Below are positions 54,396 to 63,851 of a DNA stretch of 64,000 nt, piece after piece. Below the pieces are notes generated by a model. That model was not told the DNA's origin. It did not search any database and was given only the letters and a program-made list of their open reading frames with translations. The stretch covers positions 1,736,001-1,800,000 of the forward strand of contig CBDFLS010000002.1 of assembly GCA_965249185.1 (NCBI GenBank). The letters run 5' to 3'. The stretch is from CBDFLS01 sp965249185. Its GTDB lineage: Bacteria; Chloroflexota; Dehalococcoidia; Lucifugimonadales; Australimonadaceae. The position numbers and the translations under genes are program-made. Positions within the stretch are counted from its first letter, which is position 1. Each line of letters opens with the position of its first letter.

Positions 54396-54720
54396 CCTCA
54401 CCACGAGCGGGAATACACAATCCGTTCGTCCTGAGGCACTCGAAGGGCGAACGGAGCATAAGCGCTGGGATTGAGAACCCCGCTCATGGTTCGAGAGGTC
54501 CGACAACGCCGGATTCTCGATAAAATCGGACCTCACCACGAGCGGACGTAAAGACCGCTCACCCTGAGCCTGTCGAAGGGTTGTCTTGAGCCTGGCGCCA
54601 ATGCCGCTCATGGTTCCCTTCGGCTTCGCTCAGGGTAAACTCGCCTCACCACGAGCGGGAATACTTACGCCGCTCACCCTGTCCGATGATGCTCCCCGGC
54701 GCGACCGGGGCGGGCCGCTC
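54396..54720. repeat. Dispersed repeat block
   Basis: CCTCACCACGAGCGGGAATA followed by a CGTTCGTCCTGAGGCACTCG/CGAAGGGCGAACG block (54396-54470) is almost identical to 58843-58917. 54531-54580 repeats the GACCGCTCACCCTGAGCCTG element in reverse. No gene is seen between 54323 and 54808. Confidence 0.7.
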
Positions 54721-54808
54721 ATCGAGAGTCCTCCCGAGGCAGGATGAAGCGTATTATGTCTTCCGACCCCACGGGTAAGATACTAGAATCTACGGATACA
54801 GGTGAATC

Positions 54809-56227
54809 ATGAACGAGCTGGCGCGGCTCACCGCCCGGCAGGCGGTTGCGCTGCTGATGAAGTGGGAGGCATCGCCGCTGGAGCTGATCGACGCGGCGCT
54901 GGAGCGTATCGGGGAGACCGATGGCGCCATCAACGCCCTGCCGACCCTGTGCGTCGAGAGGGCCCGCGCCCACGCCGAGCGGCTCATGGCCGGCGGCCCG
55001 GGCGAGCCGCCCCTTGGCTATCTGCATGGCCTGCCCATCGCGGTGAAGGACCTGACCGACGTGGCGGGCGTCCGCACCACCAGGGGCTCGCCCATCTTCG
55101 CCGACCGGGTGCCGGAGCGGTCCGATTATCTGGTGGAGCGGCTGGAGGCCAGGGGCGCGGTGGTGCTGGCCAAGTCCAACACGCCGGAGTTCGGCGCCGG
55201 CGCCAACACCTTTAACGAGGTGTTCGGCAAGACCAGGAACCCGTGGGACACCCGGCTCACCCCAGGGGGCTCATCGGGCGGCTCGGCGGCGGCGCTGGCG
55301 GCGGGCCAGGTGTGGCTGGCCACGGGCAGCGACCTGGGCGGCAGCTTGCGGATACCGGCCAGCTTCTGCTCGGTGGTCGGCCTCCGGCCCAGTCCCGGCC
55401 GTGTCGCCCACGGCCCCCGCGATCTGCCATTCGGCACGCTGTCGGTGGCGGGCCCTATGGGCCGCACCGTTGGCGATGTGGCGCTCATGCTCGACGCGCA
55501 GGCGGGCCGGCACCCGGGCGACCCCCTGAGTCTGCCCGCGCCCACCCAGGCTTACGTGACCGCCGTTGACAATCCCACTGCTCCCCAGCGTGTCGCCTTT
55601 AGCCCGGACCTGGGCATCGCTCCGGTGAACCCGGAGGTGAAGGAGCTGTGCGCGAAGGGGGCGGCCCTGTTCCAGGACATGGGCGCGACGGTGGAGGAGG
55701 CGTGCATCGACCTGGGTGACGCCGAGGAGATATTCCAGACGCTGCGCGCCGCTCTGTACGCGGCGGAGCACGAGCCGCTGCTCCGCGAGCACCGGGACAT
55801 GCTGAAGCCGGAGGTGGTGTGGAATATCGAGAAGGGACTGGCGCTGACCGCGGACGATATCGGCAGGGCGGAGCGGGCCCGGGGCGCGCTCTATCGACGA
55901 ACCGCCGAGTTCTTCCAGCGCTACGACCTGCTCGTGTCGCCGGCGGTGGTTACGCCGCCCTTCGACGTGGATACGCGCTACGTGACCGAGGTGGCCGGCG
56001 TTAGTTTCGATACGTACGTGGGCTGGCTGGTGCTCTCGTTCGCGCTGACGCTGACGGCCTGCCCCGCGATCTCGGTGCCCTGCGGCTTCACCCGCGCCGG
56101 GCTGCCCGTGGGGCTCCAGCTCATGGCGCCCCGGGCGAATGAGGCCGCGCTCCTATCGGCGGCCGCGCTGTTTGAGCAGGCCGCGGGTCTGGCGAGTAGG
56201 GTGCCGCTCGATCCCCACAGCCCATAG
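54809..56227 (+). CDS. Amidase signature-family enzyme
   Basis: A 472-residue amidase. The catalytic triad is K80 (GLPIAVKDL), a cis-serine in PGGSSGGSAAALAAG (about 155-156) and nucleophile S179 in GSDLGGSLRIP. It hydrolyses amide or carbamate bonds. A TAGAAT -10 lies at about 54792 with a weak TTCCGA 17 bp upstream. GatA is unlikely because gatB and gatC are absent. It precedes the fourth Rieske gene (172-base gap), so the two may be functionally linked. Confidence 0.9.
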   Translation: MNELARLTARQAVALLMKWEASPLELIDAALERIGETDGAINALPTLCVERARAHAERLMAGGPGEPPLGYLHGLPIAVKDLTDVAGVRTTRGSPIFADRVPERSDYLVERLEARGAVVLAKSNTPEFGAGANTFNEVFGKTRNPWDTRLTPGGSSGGSAAALAAGQVWLATGSDLGGSLRIPASFCSVVGLRPSPGRVAHGPRDLPFGTLSVAGPMGRTVGDVALMLDAQAGRHPGDPLSLPAPTQAYVTAVDNPTAPQRVAFSPDLGIAPVNPEVKELCAKGAALFQDMGATVEEACIDLGDAEEIFQTLRAALYAAEHEPLLREHRDMLKPEVVWNIEKGLALTADDIGRAERARGALYRRTAEFFQRYDLLVSPAVVTPPFDVDTRYVTEVAGVSFDTYVGWLVLSFALTLTACPAISVPCGFTRAGLPVGLQLMAPRANEAALLSAAALFEQAAGLASRVPLDPHSP

Positions 56228-56399
56228 CGTGGGGAGGTCAGGGAGTCCCCGGCCTCGCTTATCTCCGTGAGGGCACGAGCGTGTTCGCCACCGGCAACGG
56301 GGTAATATAGAATGTAGGCAGGCTACAGACCGAGAGGGGCCGCAGCGAAGCCCGGAACGGGACCGTCGCAGGCCAACAAACGCGATACGGAGGCGAAGC

Positions 56400-57719
56400 A
56401 TGGTAGACGTCGCCGGACCACAGCATGAGACCGTAGCGGAAGAGACCAACGGCGTGATTCCCGAGCTCCGCGGCGATATCCGGCCGCTCATCCCCGTGAT
56501 GGGCCTGCGCAACTACTGGTACCCTGGCATCGCCAAGCACAAGATACCCAAGCGCCATCCCGTCCAGGTCAAGATGCTGGATGAGGAGGTCTGCTTCTTC
56601 CGGGGCGCCCAGGGCCAGGCCGTGGCCATCCGGGACATCTGCCCCCACCGGGGCGCACGGCCCTCCGAGGGCACATGCCACTGGAAAGGCACCGTCACGT
56701 GTCCCTACCACGGCTGGACTTTCGACGAGCACGGCAAGAACGTGGCGGTGCTCAGCGAAGGCCCAGACTCCAAGATCTGCGGCAAGCCCGGCACGGAGGC
56801 GAGCGTATTCCCCACCCGTGAGCTGAAGGGGATCGTGTTCATCTGGATCGGCGATACCGAGCCGGCGCCCATCGAGGAGGACGTGCCGGAGGAGTTCTTC
56901 ATCCCCGAGGCGTACATCCTCTACAACGACCACACTTACTGGAAGACCAACTGGGCCATAGCCCTGGAGAACTACTTCGACTCCCATGCCAACTACCTCC
57001 ATCGGGATGAAATCAACCAGGGGTTGCTGGCCCGTCCCCAACTGGGGGCACGCTCCTCGGCGGGGGCGGTGATGTCAAATTTCACCGGAAACGGGCTCAC
57101 GTACATGGCGCCCCGGGGTCGGGTGACTCCTCCCCAGGACAGCTATCCGGACGGAAGAAAGTGGCCCAAGCACCGTTTCCGCCGGCTATGGGCGTGGTTA
57201 TTCGTGCCTATCTTCTCGGCCACCAGGGTGCCCGCTCCGCCGCCGGAAAACGCCCAGTGGTGGGGCGGCGACCTGCGCCTGCCGGGCATGGCCCGCGTCG
57301 GCCATGACAACATAAAGAAACGCAAGTTCCGTTACGGCGGCGGCGGTCTGCTGGGGAGGATGACGAGGCAGGTTGTCGCCGTTGAGCCTCACCTTACGCG
57401 CCTCTGGTACTTCCACTACACCCGGCCCGACAATTGGGTCCAGAAGATGTGGAACAAGTTCCTCTACAACATCTTCTACCGGTGGGCTTCCGAGTACAGC
57501 TTCTCCGCCCAGGACGGCAGCGTGATGCCCAACCAGCGGTGGGATAGCAAAGAGATGCTCTCTCCCACCGACTTTGGCGTGGTCCAGTGGCGGAAGCTGG
57601 TGATCACCAAGCACTTCGGAGGGCGCAGCGCCAAGTTCGGCCAGGACAGGACGCCCGCCCAGACGGCGAAAGAGGTGGCCGAGATCGAACAGGAGATTGC
57701 GAAGGCGCGGAAGCGTTAG
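56400..57719 (+). CDS. Rieske non-heme iron oxygenase, catalytic subunit, paralogue 4
   Basis: A 439-residue oxygenase on the opposite strand and 47 kb from its closest relative at 7693. Rieske ligands are C81, H83, C101, H104; iron-site residues D194, H196 and H201 lie in ENYFDSHANYLH. Residues 81-140 are nearly identical to paralogues 1 and 2. It is followed by a strong terminator. ATG 56400 has GGAGGCGAAGC upstream. Confidence 0.92.
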   Translation: MVDVAGPQHETVAEETNGVIPELRGDIRPLIPVMGLRNYWYPGIAKHKIPKRHPVQVKMLDEEVCFFRGAQGQAVAIRDICPHRGARPSEGTCHWKGTVTCPYHGWTFDEHGKNVAVLSEGPDSKICGKPGTEASVFPTRELKGIVFIWIGDTEPAPIEEDVPEEFFIPEAYILYNDHTYWKTNWAIALENYFDSHANYLHRDEINQGLLARPQLGARSSAGAVMSNFTGNGLTYMAPRGRVTPPQDSYPDGRKWPKHRFRRLWAWLFVPIFSATRVPAPPPENAQWWGGDLRLPGMARVGHDNIKKRKFRYGGGGLLGRMTRQVVAVEPHLTRLWYFHYTRPDNWVQKMWNKFLYNIFYRWASEYSFSAQDGSVMPNQRWDSKEMLSPTDFGVVQWRKLVITKHFGGRSAKFGQDRTPAQTAKEVAEIEQEIAKARKR

Positions 57720-57756
57720 CGGCTCGCGCCGCGTGGGCCCGGCTCAGCCGGACGGC

Positions 57757-57794
57757 GGGCAGGAGTGCATTTCAGTGCGCTCCTGCCCCTTTTT
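57757..57794 (+). terminator. Rho-independent terminator after Rieske paralogue 4
   Basis: GGGCAGGAGTGCA / TGCGCTCCTGCCC stem followed by CTTTTT. Confidence 0.85.
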
Positions 57795-57888
57795 CGCTGT
57801 CAAAGGATACAGCGCGGCGCTAATCGCGCACAGGCGGCGGCGGCGCCGGCCTCGCGGTCCGAAAACACCTTGTCCCGCTCATGCGTGC

Positions 57889-57916
57889 TTGGGTGCGGGA
57901 GGCCCCGTGCTAGAAT
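57889..57916 (+). promoter_or_regulatory. Promoter of the SnoaL-like gene
   Basis: TTGGGT (57889-57894), a 16-bp spacer and TAGAAT (57911-57916) preceded by TGC (extended -10). Confidence 0.5.
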
Positions 57917-57945
57917 AGGCTAACTTTGTCTGAGGAGGGTCGGCA

Positions 57946-58362
57946 ATGTCCGAAGAGAATAAAGCGGTAGTCAGACAGTATTACGCGCTCCTGGACAAAG
58001 GAGACGTGCCAGGCATCATGGACCTCCTTTCAGACAGCCTGGCCTGGCGCTTCACAGGTCACCCGGCTCCGCTTACCAAATCGTCCTTAGGCGGACTCAT
58101 CCAGGGATTCCGAGCCGCCTTTCCGAATATGCAGCACACTCTCGATGCGCAGATTGTGGAAGGGGACTGGGTTGTAACCCCTGTAACGTTCCGTGGCACG
58201 CACACGGGGGACCTGATGGGCATTCCGCCGAGCGGGAAACAGGTTGAAGCGCGCGCCATCAACCTCCATCGAATATCTGGGGGCAAGATGGTGGAGGCCG
58301 AGACGGTGCTAGACATGATGGCGTTGATGCAACAGATCGGCGCGGTACCCTCGCCAGGATAA
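57946..58362 (+). CDS. SnoaL-like ester cyclase-family protein
   Basis: A 138-residue NTF2-fold protein of the SnoaL-like polyketide cyclase family. The opening NKAVVRQYYALLDKGDVPGI, FRAAFPNMQHTLDAQI, GTHTGDLMGIPPSGK and VEARAINLHRISGGKMVE are typical. Family members do varied aldol, isomerase or hydrolase chemistry; many in environmental bacteria are uncharacterised. GAGGAGGGTCGGCA precedes the ATG. It is a single gene. Confidence 0.82.
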   Translation: MSEENKAVVRQYYALLDKGDVPGIMDLLSDSLAWRFTGHPAPLTKSSLGGLIQGFRAAFPNMQHTLDAQIVEGDWVVTPVTFRGTHTGDLMGIPPSGKQVEARAINLHRISGGKMVEAETVLDMMALMQQIGAVPSPG

Positions 58363-59131
58363 AGCCTCCCCTCAAACCCTTAGCGCTGCAGGCATCGGCC
58401 TGCCTATCCCTGGGTCCAATCCCTGCCGCGTGGCCAGACATCCCGCACCTTTGTTGGGCTTGAGGTTTCACAAGCTCGGCATGAGAGGCGAGATTCTTCG
58501 CTGCGCTCAGAATGACAGATGCCGAAAGGTGACACCACGACTTCGCACGTCTCACTCTGGCGGGCAGGGTGGCCGTAATGTCATTCTGAGCCCCGATTGC
58601 ATCGGGGCGAAGAATCTCACGTAGGCTGGGTAGATCCTTCGCTTCACTCAGGATGACGGGAAGGCCCGCCACTCCGCCCTTCGACAGGCTCTCCGATACG
58701 CCCCGATTCCATCGGTCCGGCTCGACCGGACTCCGGCGGACGGAGGGCTATCGAGAGTCTCGCTGGTCCCGATCCCATCGGGAATGAGCGAAGCATCACG
58801 GACAGGGTGAGCGGATTTATGTTCCCGCTCATGGTTCGAGAGCCTCACCACGAGCGGGAATCACATGCTCCGTTCGTCCTGAGGCACTCGAAGGGCGAAC
58901 GGAGCATAAGCGCTGGGTTCTAGAACCCAGCGCTTGGATGCTTTCGGCTTCGCTCAGGGCAAACTTGCCTCACCGCGAGCGGGAAGGGGACACGGCACGC
59001 CCGTGGCGGGGGTGCTGGGCTGCACCTTCCGGTCAGCGCGCCTTCACAAGCACCACTGCGTGGGTTTGATGAGGTCTGCCCTTGGCGTCGTTCGGGACCT
59101 CGCATATGAGTGCAGGGTTGCACCTCGCTGG
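58363..59131. repeat. Repeat-rich gene-free region
   Basis: No gene is seen. 58489-58516 (GAGATTCTTCGCTGCGCTCA, then GAATGACA) and 58578-58621 form an inverted pair of a type common in environmental genomes. 58670-58990 carries CCTTCGACAGGCTC and CTCACCACGAGCGGGAAT blocks; 58843-58917 repeats 54396-54470. Confidence 0.65.
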
Positions 59132-62100
59132 TCAGAAGGTGAGGCGGCGGTAGAGGTAAGGCAGGCGCTGGGGCAGGTCCGTGATGTCGGGCAGCACCTC
59201 GTAGCCCAGGTCGCCGGCCATCGTCTTCAGGTAATCGTGACCCTGGCGGTCCACGGTGAGGCAGAAGGGGGTGATGTCCTTCCTGCGGGCCTCCAGGAGC
59301 GCCATGCGCGTGTCCTGGACGGCGTACTCCTTCTCCACCCCCTCGCGGCTGTAGCCCCGGTCCTGGGGCCGGCCGTCGCTGATGACGAAGAGGAACTTGG
59401 TCTTCGCCTGGATGGCGTCGAGCTTGGTGGTGGCGTGGCGGATGGCCGGGCCCATGCGGGTGGCGTGCAGGGGCGCCACCTTGTCGAGGCGCTGCTTGAC
59501 CCGCTCCGAGAGGGGCTCCTCCATCTCCTTGATTACGTAGAACTCCACATTCTCGCGGCCGAAGCCGGAGAAGCCGTAGATGCCGTACCGGTCGCCGATG
59601 GCGTCCAGGGCGTTGCTGAGGAGCACCATGGACTCCTTCTCCACGTCGATGATGCGCTTGGAGGGCCGGCGGCCGCCCTCGCTCCGGCGGTTGCGGAGCC
59701 AAACGGCGTACTCCACGGGGTCGCTGGGGGCCTCCCAGTCGCTGGCGTCGCGTTTCGACTCCTCGATGGCCTCGGCGGTGGAGGCGCTCATGTCCAGCAG
59801 GAACGCCACGCCCACGTCGCGCTGCACCTTGTTGCGGTGCCAGTAGACGCGGTCGTCGGGCGTTTGGCCCGTGCGCCAGTCCACCATGGCCTCCAGGGCG
59901 GCATCCATGTCGATGTCCTCACCCTCCTTGACGCGCCGCACCTTCTGCTGCATCTCCGGTTTCACCATCTCGAACTGGCGCCGTATCTGCTCCATGAGGC
60001 CCCTGTAGGTCTCGAGGGTTTCGTTGAAGAACCGGGTGTCGCCCGATGCCACCTGCTTCTCCTGGACCACGCACCATCGGGGCCGGTAGTCGTTGGCCCG
60101 GAAGTCCCACTCGTCGTACACGAAGGACGGGGGCTCCTGGGTGTCGAGGGCGCCGCCCGCCTCGTCCTCATGGGGGATATGGCCGTAGCCCTGGCCCGGC
60201 TGTTTGGGCGGAGGGGGTGTTCCCGCCACCTTTATCAAATTGTCGGCCACGGCGCCCAGCTCATTGCCTTCGCCGAGCTCCAGCTCGGTGCTGTTCTGCA
60301 GAAGCTGTTCGAGCGCCTCCTGGCTGAGGGCCAAGGGCGATGGCTCTCCTTCGGCCCCCTGCTCCCCTCTCATTCTGGCCAGCAACTGCACCATCTCCGG
60401 CTTGAACTCGCCTCGGAAGTCGACGCTCTGCGGCGACTCGTAATCGTCCTGTTCGACGTCCTGCCGGTCTCCCTCGCGCTGCAGCTCCTCCACCAGGCGG
60501 TCCACATCCTCCCCGGCGGTTTCCTCATCGCCGAACTCATGGTCCCCCCACTCCTCCGGTGGAACGGGATCGGTGGGGAGTTTGGCGATGATGCGATACA
60601 TGCGCAGCGTGACCTCGGCGGTGTCCTCGATCTGGGCCCGCAGGTCTTGCACACGGCGCAGCAGGGCGGCCAATTCTTTCGCCTGGTCCAGGTAGGCGGT
60701 CGGCACGGGGAGCCGGTGATCTTGGCGCAGGCTCAGACGCACCAACAGCTCCACCATCACCTGCTGCAGAGGCATCTCCTCCATGGGCGGCCGCTCCGCC
60801 AGTGCCTCCAACTGGACCCGCCGGTAGTCGGGGACGATGCCCCGGTACTGGTTCGTCAGTAAGTGGTCGGCCCGCGCGTCCTCCGTCACCGAGAAGATGT
60901 CCGAGGCGAGGCGGCGGTTGGCGAAGAGGTCGAAGAAGCGGGACATATCGGAGGAGAACTGACCTTGGCCGTTCTCGACCGGGGGCGTTGGCGGCGTCAG
61001 CCGGGGCCGCAGGTCCTCGAAGAGGGCGGAGGGACGCTCGTTGTTGAACTCGAAGCTGCCGAACTCCAGGTGGCCCAACTGGTGAGTGGTCACCACCTTG
61101 AACCAGGCGAAGTTGTCGCTCTTCACGGGGTACCGGTCCACCGACTCGGGCAGGTACACGCTGGTGCCGTCGGTGGAGGCCTGCTCGGAGGAGACCCACC
61201 CGATGCCCATATTGGTCAGCTCCCGGGTGGCCCGCACGTCGACGCCGGCGCCCGCCAGAGCGCGGCTGTATTGGCCCAGGAGCGTTTTCACGCGCCCCAG
61301 CTCCAGGCTGGAGGAGAGCGTGTCCAGCACCTCCTCCGAGCGGGTCGACTCCAGCTTGAAGTAGGCGATGCCGCTATCGGCGTTCTCCCGGAGGGTCTCC
61401 ACGCCCAGACGGTGCCAGGTCTCGGCTTGGGCAAAGCTGACCTGTTCCATGACCCGGGGCATGCTCCTCAGGAAGGCGCCGGACGCGTCCAACGAGTATT
61501 CGGCCAATTGCTCGGTCCAGTCGATGACCTGACGGTGCTCCTCGGCGGGCAGCCGCGCCAGCGCCTGGGTGGCCTCCAGTATGAAGCCGGACACGCTGGG
61601 CATGCCTCGCCGGGCCAGCCGCTGGGCCAGAACGATGAACCGGCGGCGCTGCGGCTTATCGACGTTGGCGGTGATGTGACTGGCCGCTTCGAAGCAGCCC
61701 CGCACCTCTCGCCAGCTCTGCTCCGCCACGGTGGAGGCGAGCGAGATCAGCTCCTCCCGCTCCTCCACGCCGGGGAAGACCCGCTGGCCCAGGTGGAGGC
61801 ATTCGGTGGCCAGATCGTAGGAGCGGTGGGAGAGGGTCCCCACCAGCGCCACGAACTGCTCGAGCTCCCGATAGTTGAGATGGGTGAGGAGGTCCGGGCT
61901 GGCCTCGAAGAACTTGGCGGCGAGGTTGCTGGACTTCCACGTGCCTTTGCTCAGGCTCCGTCCCAGTCCGGCCCAACCCGCGATGTGCCGGGGAGGCAGG
62001 GTGCCCAGGACTTGGGGGCTCGCCTTGAAGAAAGCGGCCGCCACGGTGGGGGAGGCGTGGCAAACGGTGGCCCCGCTCTCGGCCCAGCGGAGGAAGGGAG

Positions 62101-62335
62101 GGAAGCTCAGCACGCCGAGGACCCGGGGGCTCGCCTTGAAGTACTCCACGGCCGCCTCCCAGGAGCGGACCGTCTGCTGGGCGATGCGCAGGCCCTCCTG
62201 TCCCCAGCGCACGGCCTGGGCGTCGTCGGGCACCGCGGCGGTGGCCTCGCTCTCGGCTTCCACGAACGCTTCGTAGAGCGACGAGGGGTACGCGCCCAGC
62301 TCGGTGGCCACCTGTTCGAGCTCCGGGGACCTCAT
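59132..62335 (-). CDS. Large VWA-domain protein (NorD/CbbO-like) with N-terminal helical repeats
   Basis: A 1067-residue protein. Residues about 60-345 form some eight helical repeats of about 37 residues, each opening like AxxFFKASPxVLG. A charged middle part follows (EEDVDRLVEELQRE region). The C-terminal VWA domain (from about 840) has the MIDAS motif DMSAST and a later RMGPAIRHATT. Such proteins pair with MoxR ATPases to activate metal enzymes, as NorQ/NorD and CbbQ/CbbO do. It overlaps the Nudix gene by 4 bases. The client is unknown; no nor or RuBisCO genes are here. Confidence 0.85.
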   Translation of the reverse strand: MRSPELEQVATELGAYPSSLYEAFVEAESEATAAVPDDAQAVRWGQEGLRIAQQTVRSWEAAVEYFKASPRVLGVLSFPPFLRWAESGATVCHASPTVAAAFFKASPQVLGTLPPRHIAGWAGLGRSLSKGTWKSSNLAAKFFEASPDLLTHLNYRELEQFVALVGTLSHRSYDLATECLHLGQRVFPGVEEREELISLASTVAEQSWREVRGCFEAASHITANVDKPQRRRFIVLAQRLARRGMPSVSGFILEATQALARLPAEEHRQVIDWTEQLAEYSLDASGAFLRSMPRVMEQVSFAQAETWHRLGVETLRENADSGIAYFKLESTRSEEVLDTLSSSLELGRVKTLLGQYSRALAGAGVDVRATRELTNMGIGWVSSEQASTDGTSVYLPESVDRYPVKSDNFAWFKVVTTHQLGHLEFGSFEFNNERPSALFEDLRPRLTPPTPPVENGQGQFSSDMSRFFDLFANRRLASDIFSVTEDARADHLLTNQYRGIVPDYRRVQLEALAERPPMEEMPLQQVMVELLVRLSLRQDHRLPVPTAYLDQAKELAALLRRVQDLRAQIEDTAEVTLRMYRIIAKLPTDPVPPEEWGDHEFGDEETAGEDVDRLVEELQREGDRQDVEQDDYESPQSVDFRGEFKPEMVQLLARMRGEQGAEGEPSPLALSQEALEQLLQNSTELELGEGNELGAVADNLIKVAGTPPPPKQPGQGYGHIPHEDEAGGALDTQEPPSFVYDEWDFRANDYRPRWCVVQEKQVASGDTRFFNETLETYRGLMEQIRRQFEMVKPEMQQKVRRVKEGEDIDMDAALEAMVDWRTGQTPDDRVYWHRNKVQRDVGVAFLLDMSASTAEAIEESKRDASDWEAPSDPVEYAVWLRNRRSEGGRRPSKRIIDVEKESMVLLSNALDAIGDRYGIYGFSGFGRENVEFYVIKEMEEPLSERVKQRLDKVAPLHATRMGPAIRHATTKLDAIQAKTKFLFVISDGRPQDRGYSREGVEKEYAVQDTRMALLEARRKDITPFCLTVDRQGHDYLKTMAGDLGYEVLPDITDLPQRLPYLYRRLTF

Positions 62336-62937
62336 GGGGCCGCCCGCGCGGTCTGCTTACTTGCCAGGGCTGTTTGGGCGAGGCCAAGGAATTGGGTCAG
62401 GATCACAGCGGTGGCGCCGTAGACCAGGTGGGCGCCGGCGGCGTAGGAGAAGCGCCGCAGCAGGCCCCCATCCGGGGCGAGGTGGGCTTCGTGGCGCACG
62501 GCGGATGGGTCCAGCAGCTCCCCCAGGGGCACCTCCAGCACCTCCGCCACCTCACGCTCGTCCACCGTGAACTCGTAGGGGTACGGGATACGCCCGACGA
62601 ACGGGTAGACGAGGTACCGCGTGCGGGTGAGGAGCGGGTCGAGCTGGCCCAAGACTTCGACGTCCTCGGGCCGTATGCCCATCTCCTCCCGTCCCTCGCG
62701 CAGGGCGCACGCCAGCATATCGGCGTCCTCAGGCTCGCGGGCGCCGCCCGGAAAGGCGATCTCGCCCTTGTGCTGGCCTACCAGCTCGGAGCGGCGGTTC
62801 AGGAGCAGGCGCCAGCTTCCCTCTCGCCGGTACACCAGGACCAGCACGCCGGCGGGTTTGGACTCGCCGGAGGGCGGCTCCTGAGGCGGGCGTTGGGCCA
62901 AGGCTCGTTTGAGGGATGCTGTGAAGGAGTCGTCCAT
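62332..62937 (-). CDS. Nudix hydrolase, CoA pyrophosphatase-like
   Basis: A 201-residue Nudix enzyme. LLLNRRSELVGQHKGEIAFPGG is split across the UPF0035-type entry and the Nudix helix ends REGREEMGI (80-88); the spacing equals that of NudL-type CoA diphosphatases. ATG 62937 is used; the long upstream reading is a shadow of the MoxR gene. It starts 48 bases after the MoxR gene and overlaps the VWA gene, so it is inside that operon. A link to coaE just upstream (CoA metabolism) is attractive but not proven. Confidence 0.85.
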   Translation of the reverse strand: MDDSFTASLKRALAQRPPQEPPSGESKPAGVLVLVYRREGSWRLLLNRRSELVGQHKGEIAFPGGAREPEDADMLACALREGREEMGIRPEDVEVLGQLDPLLTRTRYLVYPFVGRIPYPYEFTVDEREVAEVLEVPLGELLDPSAVRHEAHLAPDGGLLRRFSYAAGAHLVYGATAVILTQFLGLAQTALASKQTARAAP

Positions 62938-62984
62938 AAGGCTTCGAGGGCTTCCCACAACTGGGCCGGATGGCAGGGCAGGGG

Positions 62985-63851
62985 CTACGGGAAGATGGAG
63001 GTTACCACCTCGGAGAGGCTCCGCTGCACCTCTGCGTCGTCGGTCATGCCCCAGACCACCGCCACGTGGCAGGCGCGCCGCGGCTCGATGCCGCTGGCGA
63101 TGAGCCGGCCGGCGTAGATGAGCAGCCGCGTGCTCACGCCCTCCTGGAGCCCGTGGCCCTTCAGATGGCGTATCTTCTCGCCGAGCAGCGCCAGCGCTTG
63201 GGATGTCTCCTCGTCCGCTCCGCTCTCGTGCTCGATGATCGGCTTCTCCAAGTCTGGCGGCGGAAAGTCGAACTCGATGGCGATGAACCGTTGACGGGTG
63301 CTGTGCTTGAGGTCTTTGAGCGCGCTCTGGTAACCGGGGTTGTAGGAGATGACCAGCAAGAAGTTCGGATGGGCCTCGATCACCTGTCCCAGCTTCTCCA
63401 CGTGGAGCAGGCGGCGGTGGTCGGTGAGCGGGTGAATGAGCACGGTGGTGTCCTTGCGGGCCTCCACCACCTCGTCCAGGTAGCAGAGGCCGCCGTACTT
63501 CACGGCCCGGGTGAGCGGGCCGTCGATCCACCGGGTGCCGTCGGTATCCAGCAGGAAGCGGCCGATCAGGTCGCTGGCCGTCAGGTCTTCGTGGCAGGCC
63601 ACCGTCACCAGCGGGATGCCGTGCCCGTTGGCCTTTGTAGTCATGGACTTGCTCAGGCTGTAGCTCATGTACTCGATGAAACGGGTCTTGCCCGAGCCGG
63701 TGGGGCCCTTCATGAGCACCGGGATCTTCTCGGCGTAGGCCGCCTCGAACAGCGAGATCTCGTCCGCTACCGGAAGGTAGAAAGGCTCCTTCGTTATGAC
63801 GTGTTCTTCGATCAGGTGCTGACGGTAGCCGTCCGGTTTGCTATCTGCCAT
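62985..63851 (-). CDS. MoxR-family AAA+ ATPase (NorQ/CbbQ-like)
   Basis: A 288-residue AAA+ ATPase. Walker A is GPTGSGKT (49-56), Walker B CYLDEV (D127, E128), and SYNPGYQSALKDLKHSTRQR holds sensor 1 and the arginine-finger region, as in NorQ/CbbQ. ATG 63851 has GTGAGGGAC upstream. It overlaps coaE by 11 bases. Together with the VWA protein it probably remodels a metalloenzyme complex. Confidence 0.92.
   Translation of the reverse strand: MADSKPDGYRQHLIEEHVITKEPFYLPVADEISLFEAAYAEKIPVLMKGPTGSGKTRFIEYMSYSLSKSMTTKANGHGIPLVTVACHEDLTASDLIGRFLLDTDGTRWIDGPLTRAVKYGGLCYLDEVVEARKDTTVLIHPLTDHRRLLHVEKLGQVIEAHPNFLLVISYNPGYQSALKDLKHSTRQRFIAIEFDFPPPDLEKPIIEHESGADEETSQALALLGEKIRHLKGHGLQEGVSTRLLIYAGRLIASGIEPRRACHVAVVWGMTDDAEVQRSLSEVVTSIFP

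Noticed and set aside
54809..56227. GatA subunit of the aminoacyl-tRNA amidotransferase
   Set aside because: No gatB or gatC nearby, and the context is catabolic.
62938..63531. N-terminal extension of the Nudix gene (399-codon reading)
   Set aside because: The extra part is antisense-like, Arg/Pro/His-rich and overlaps the MoxR gene in another frame.
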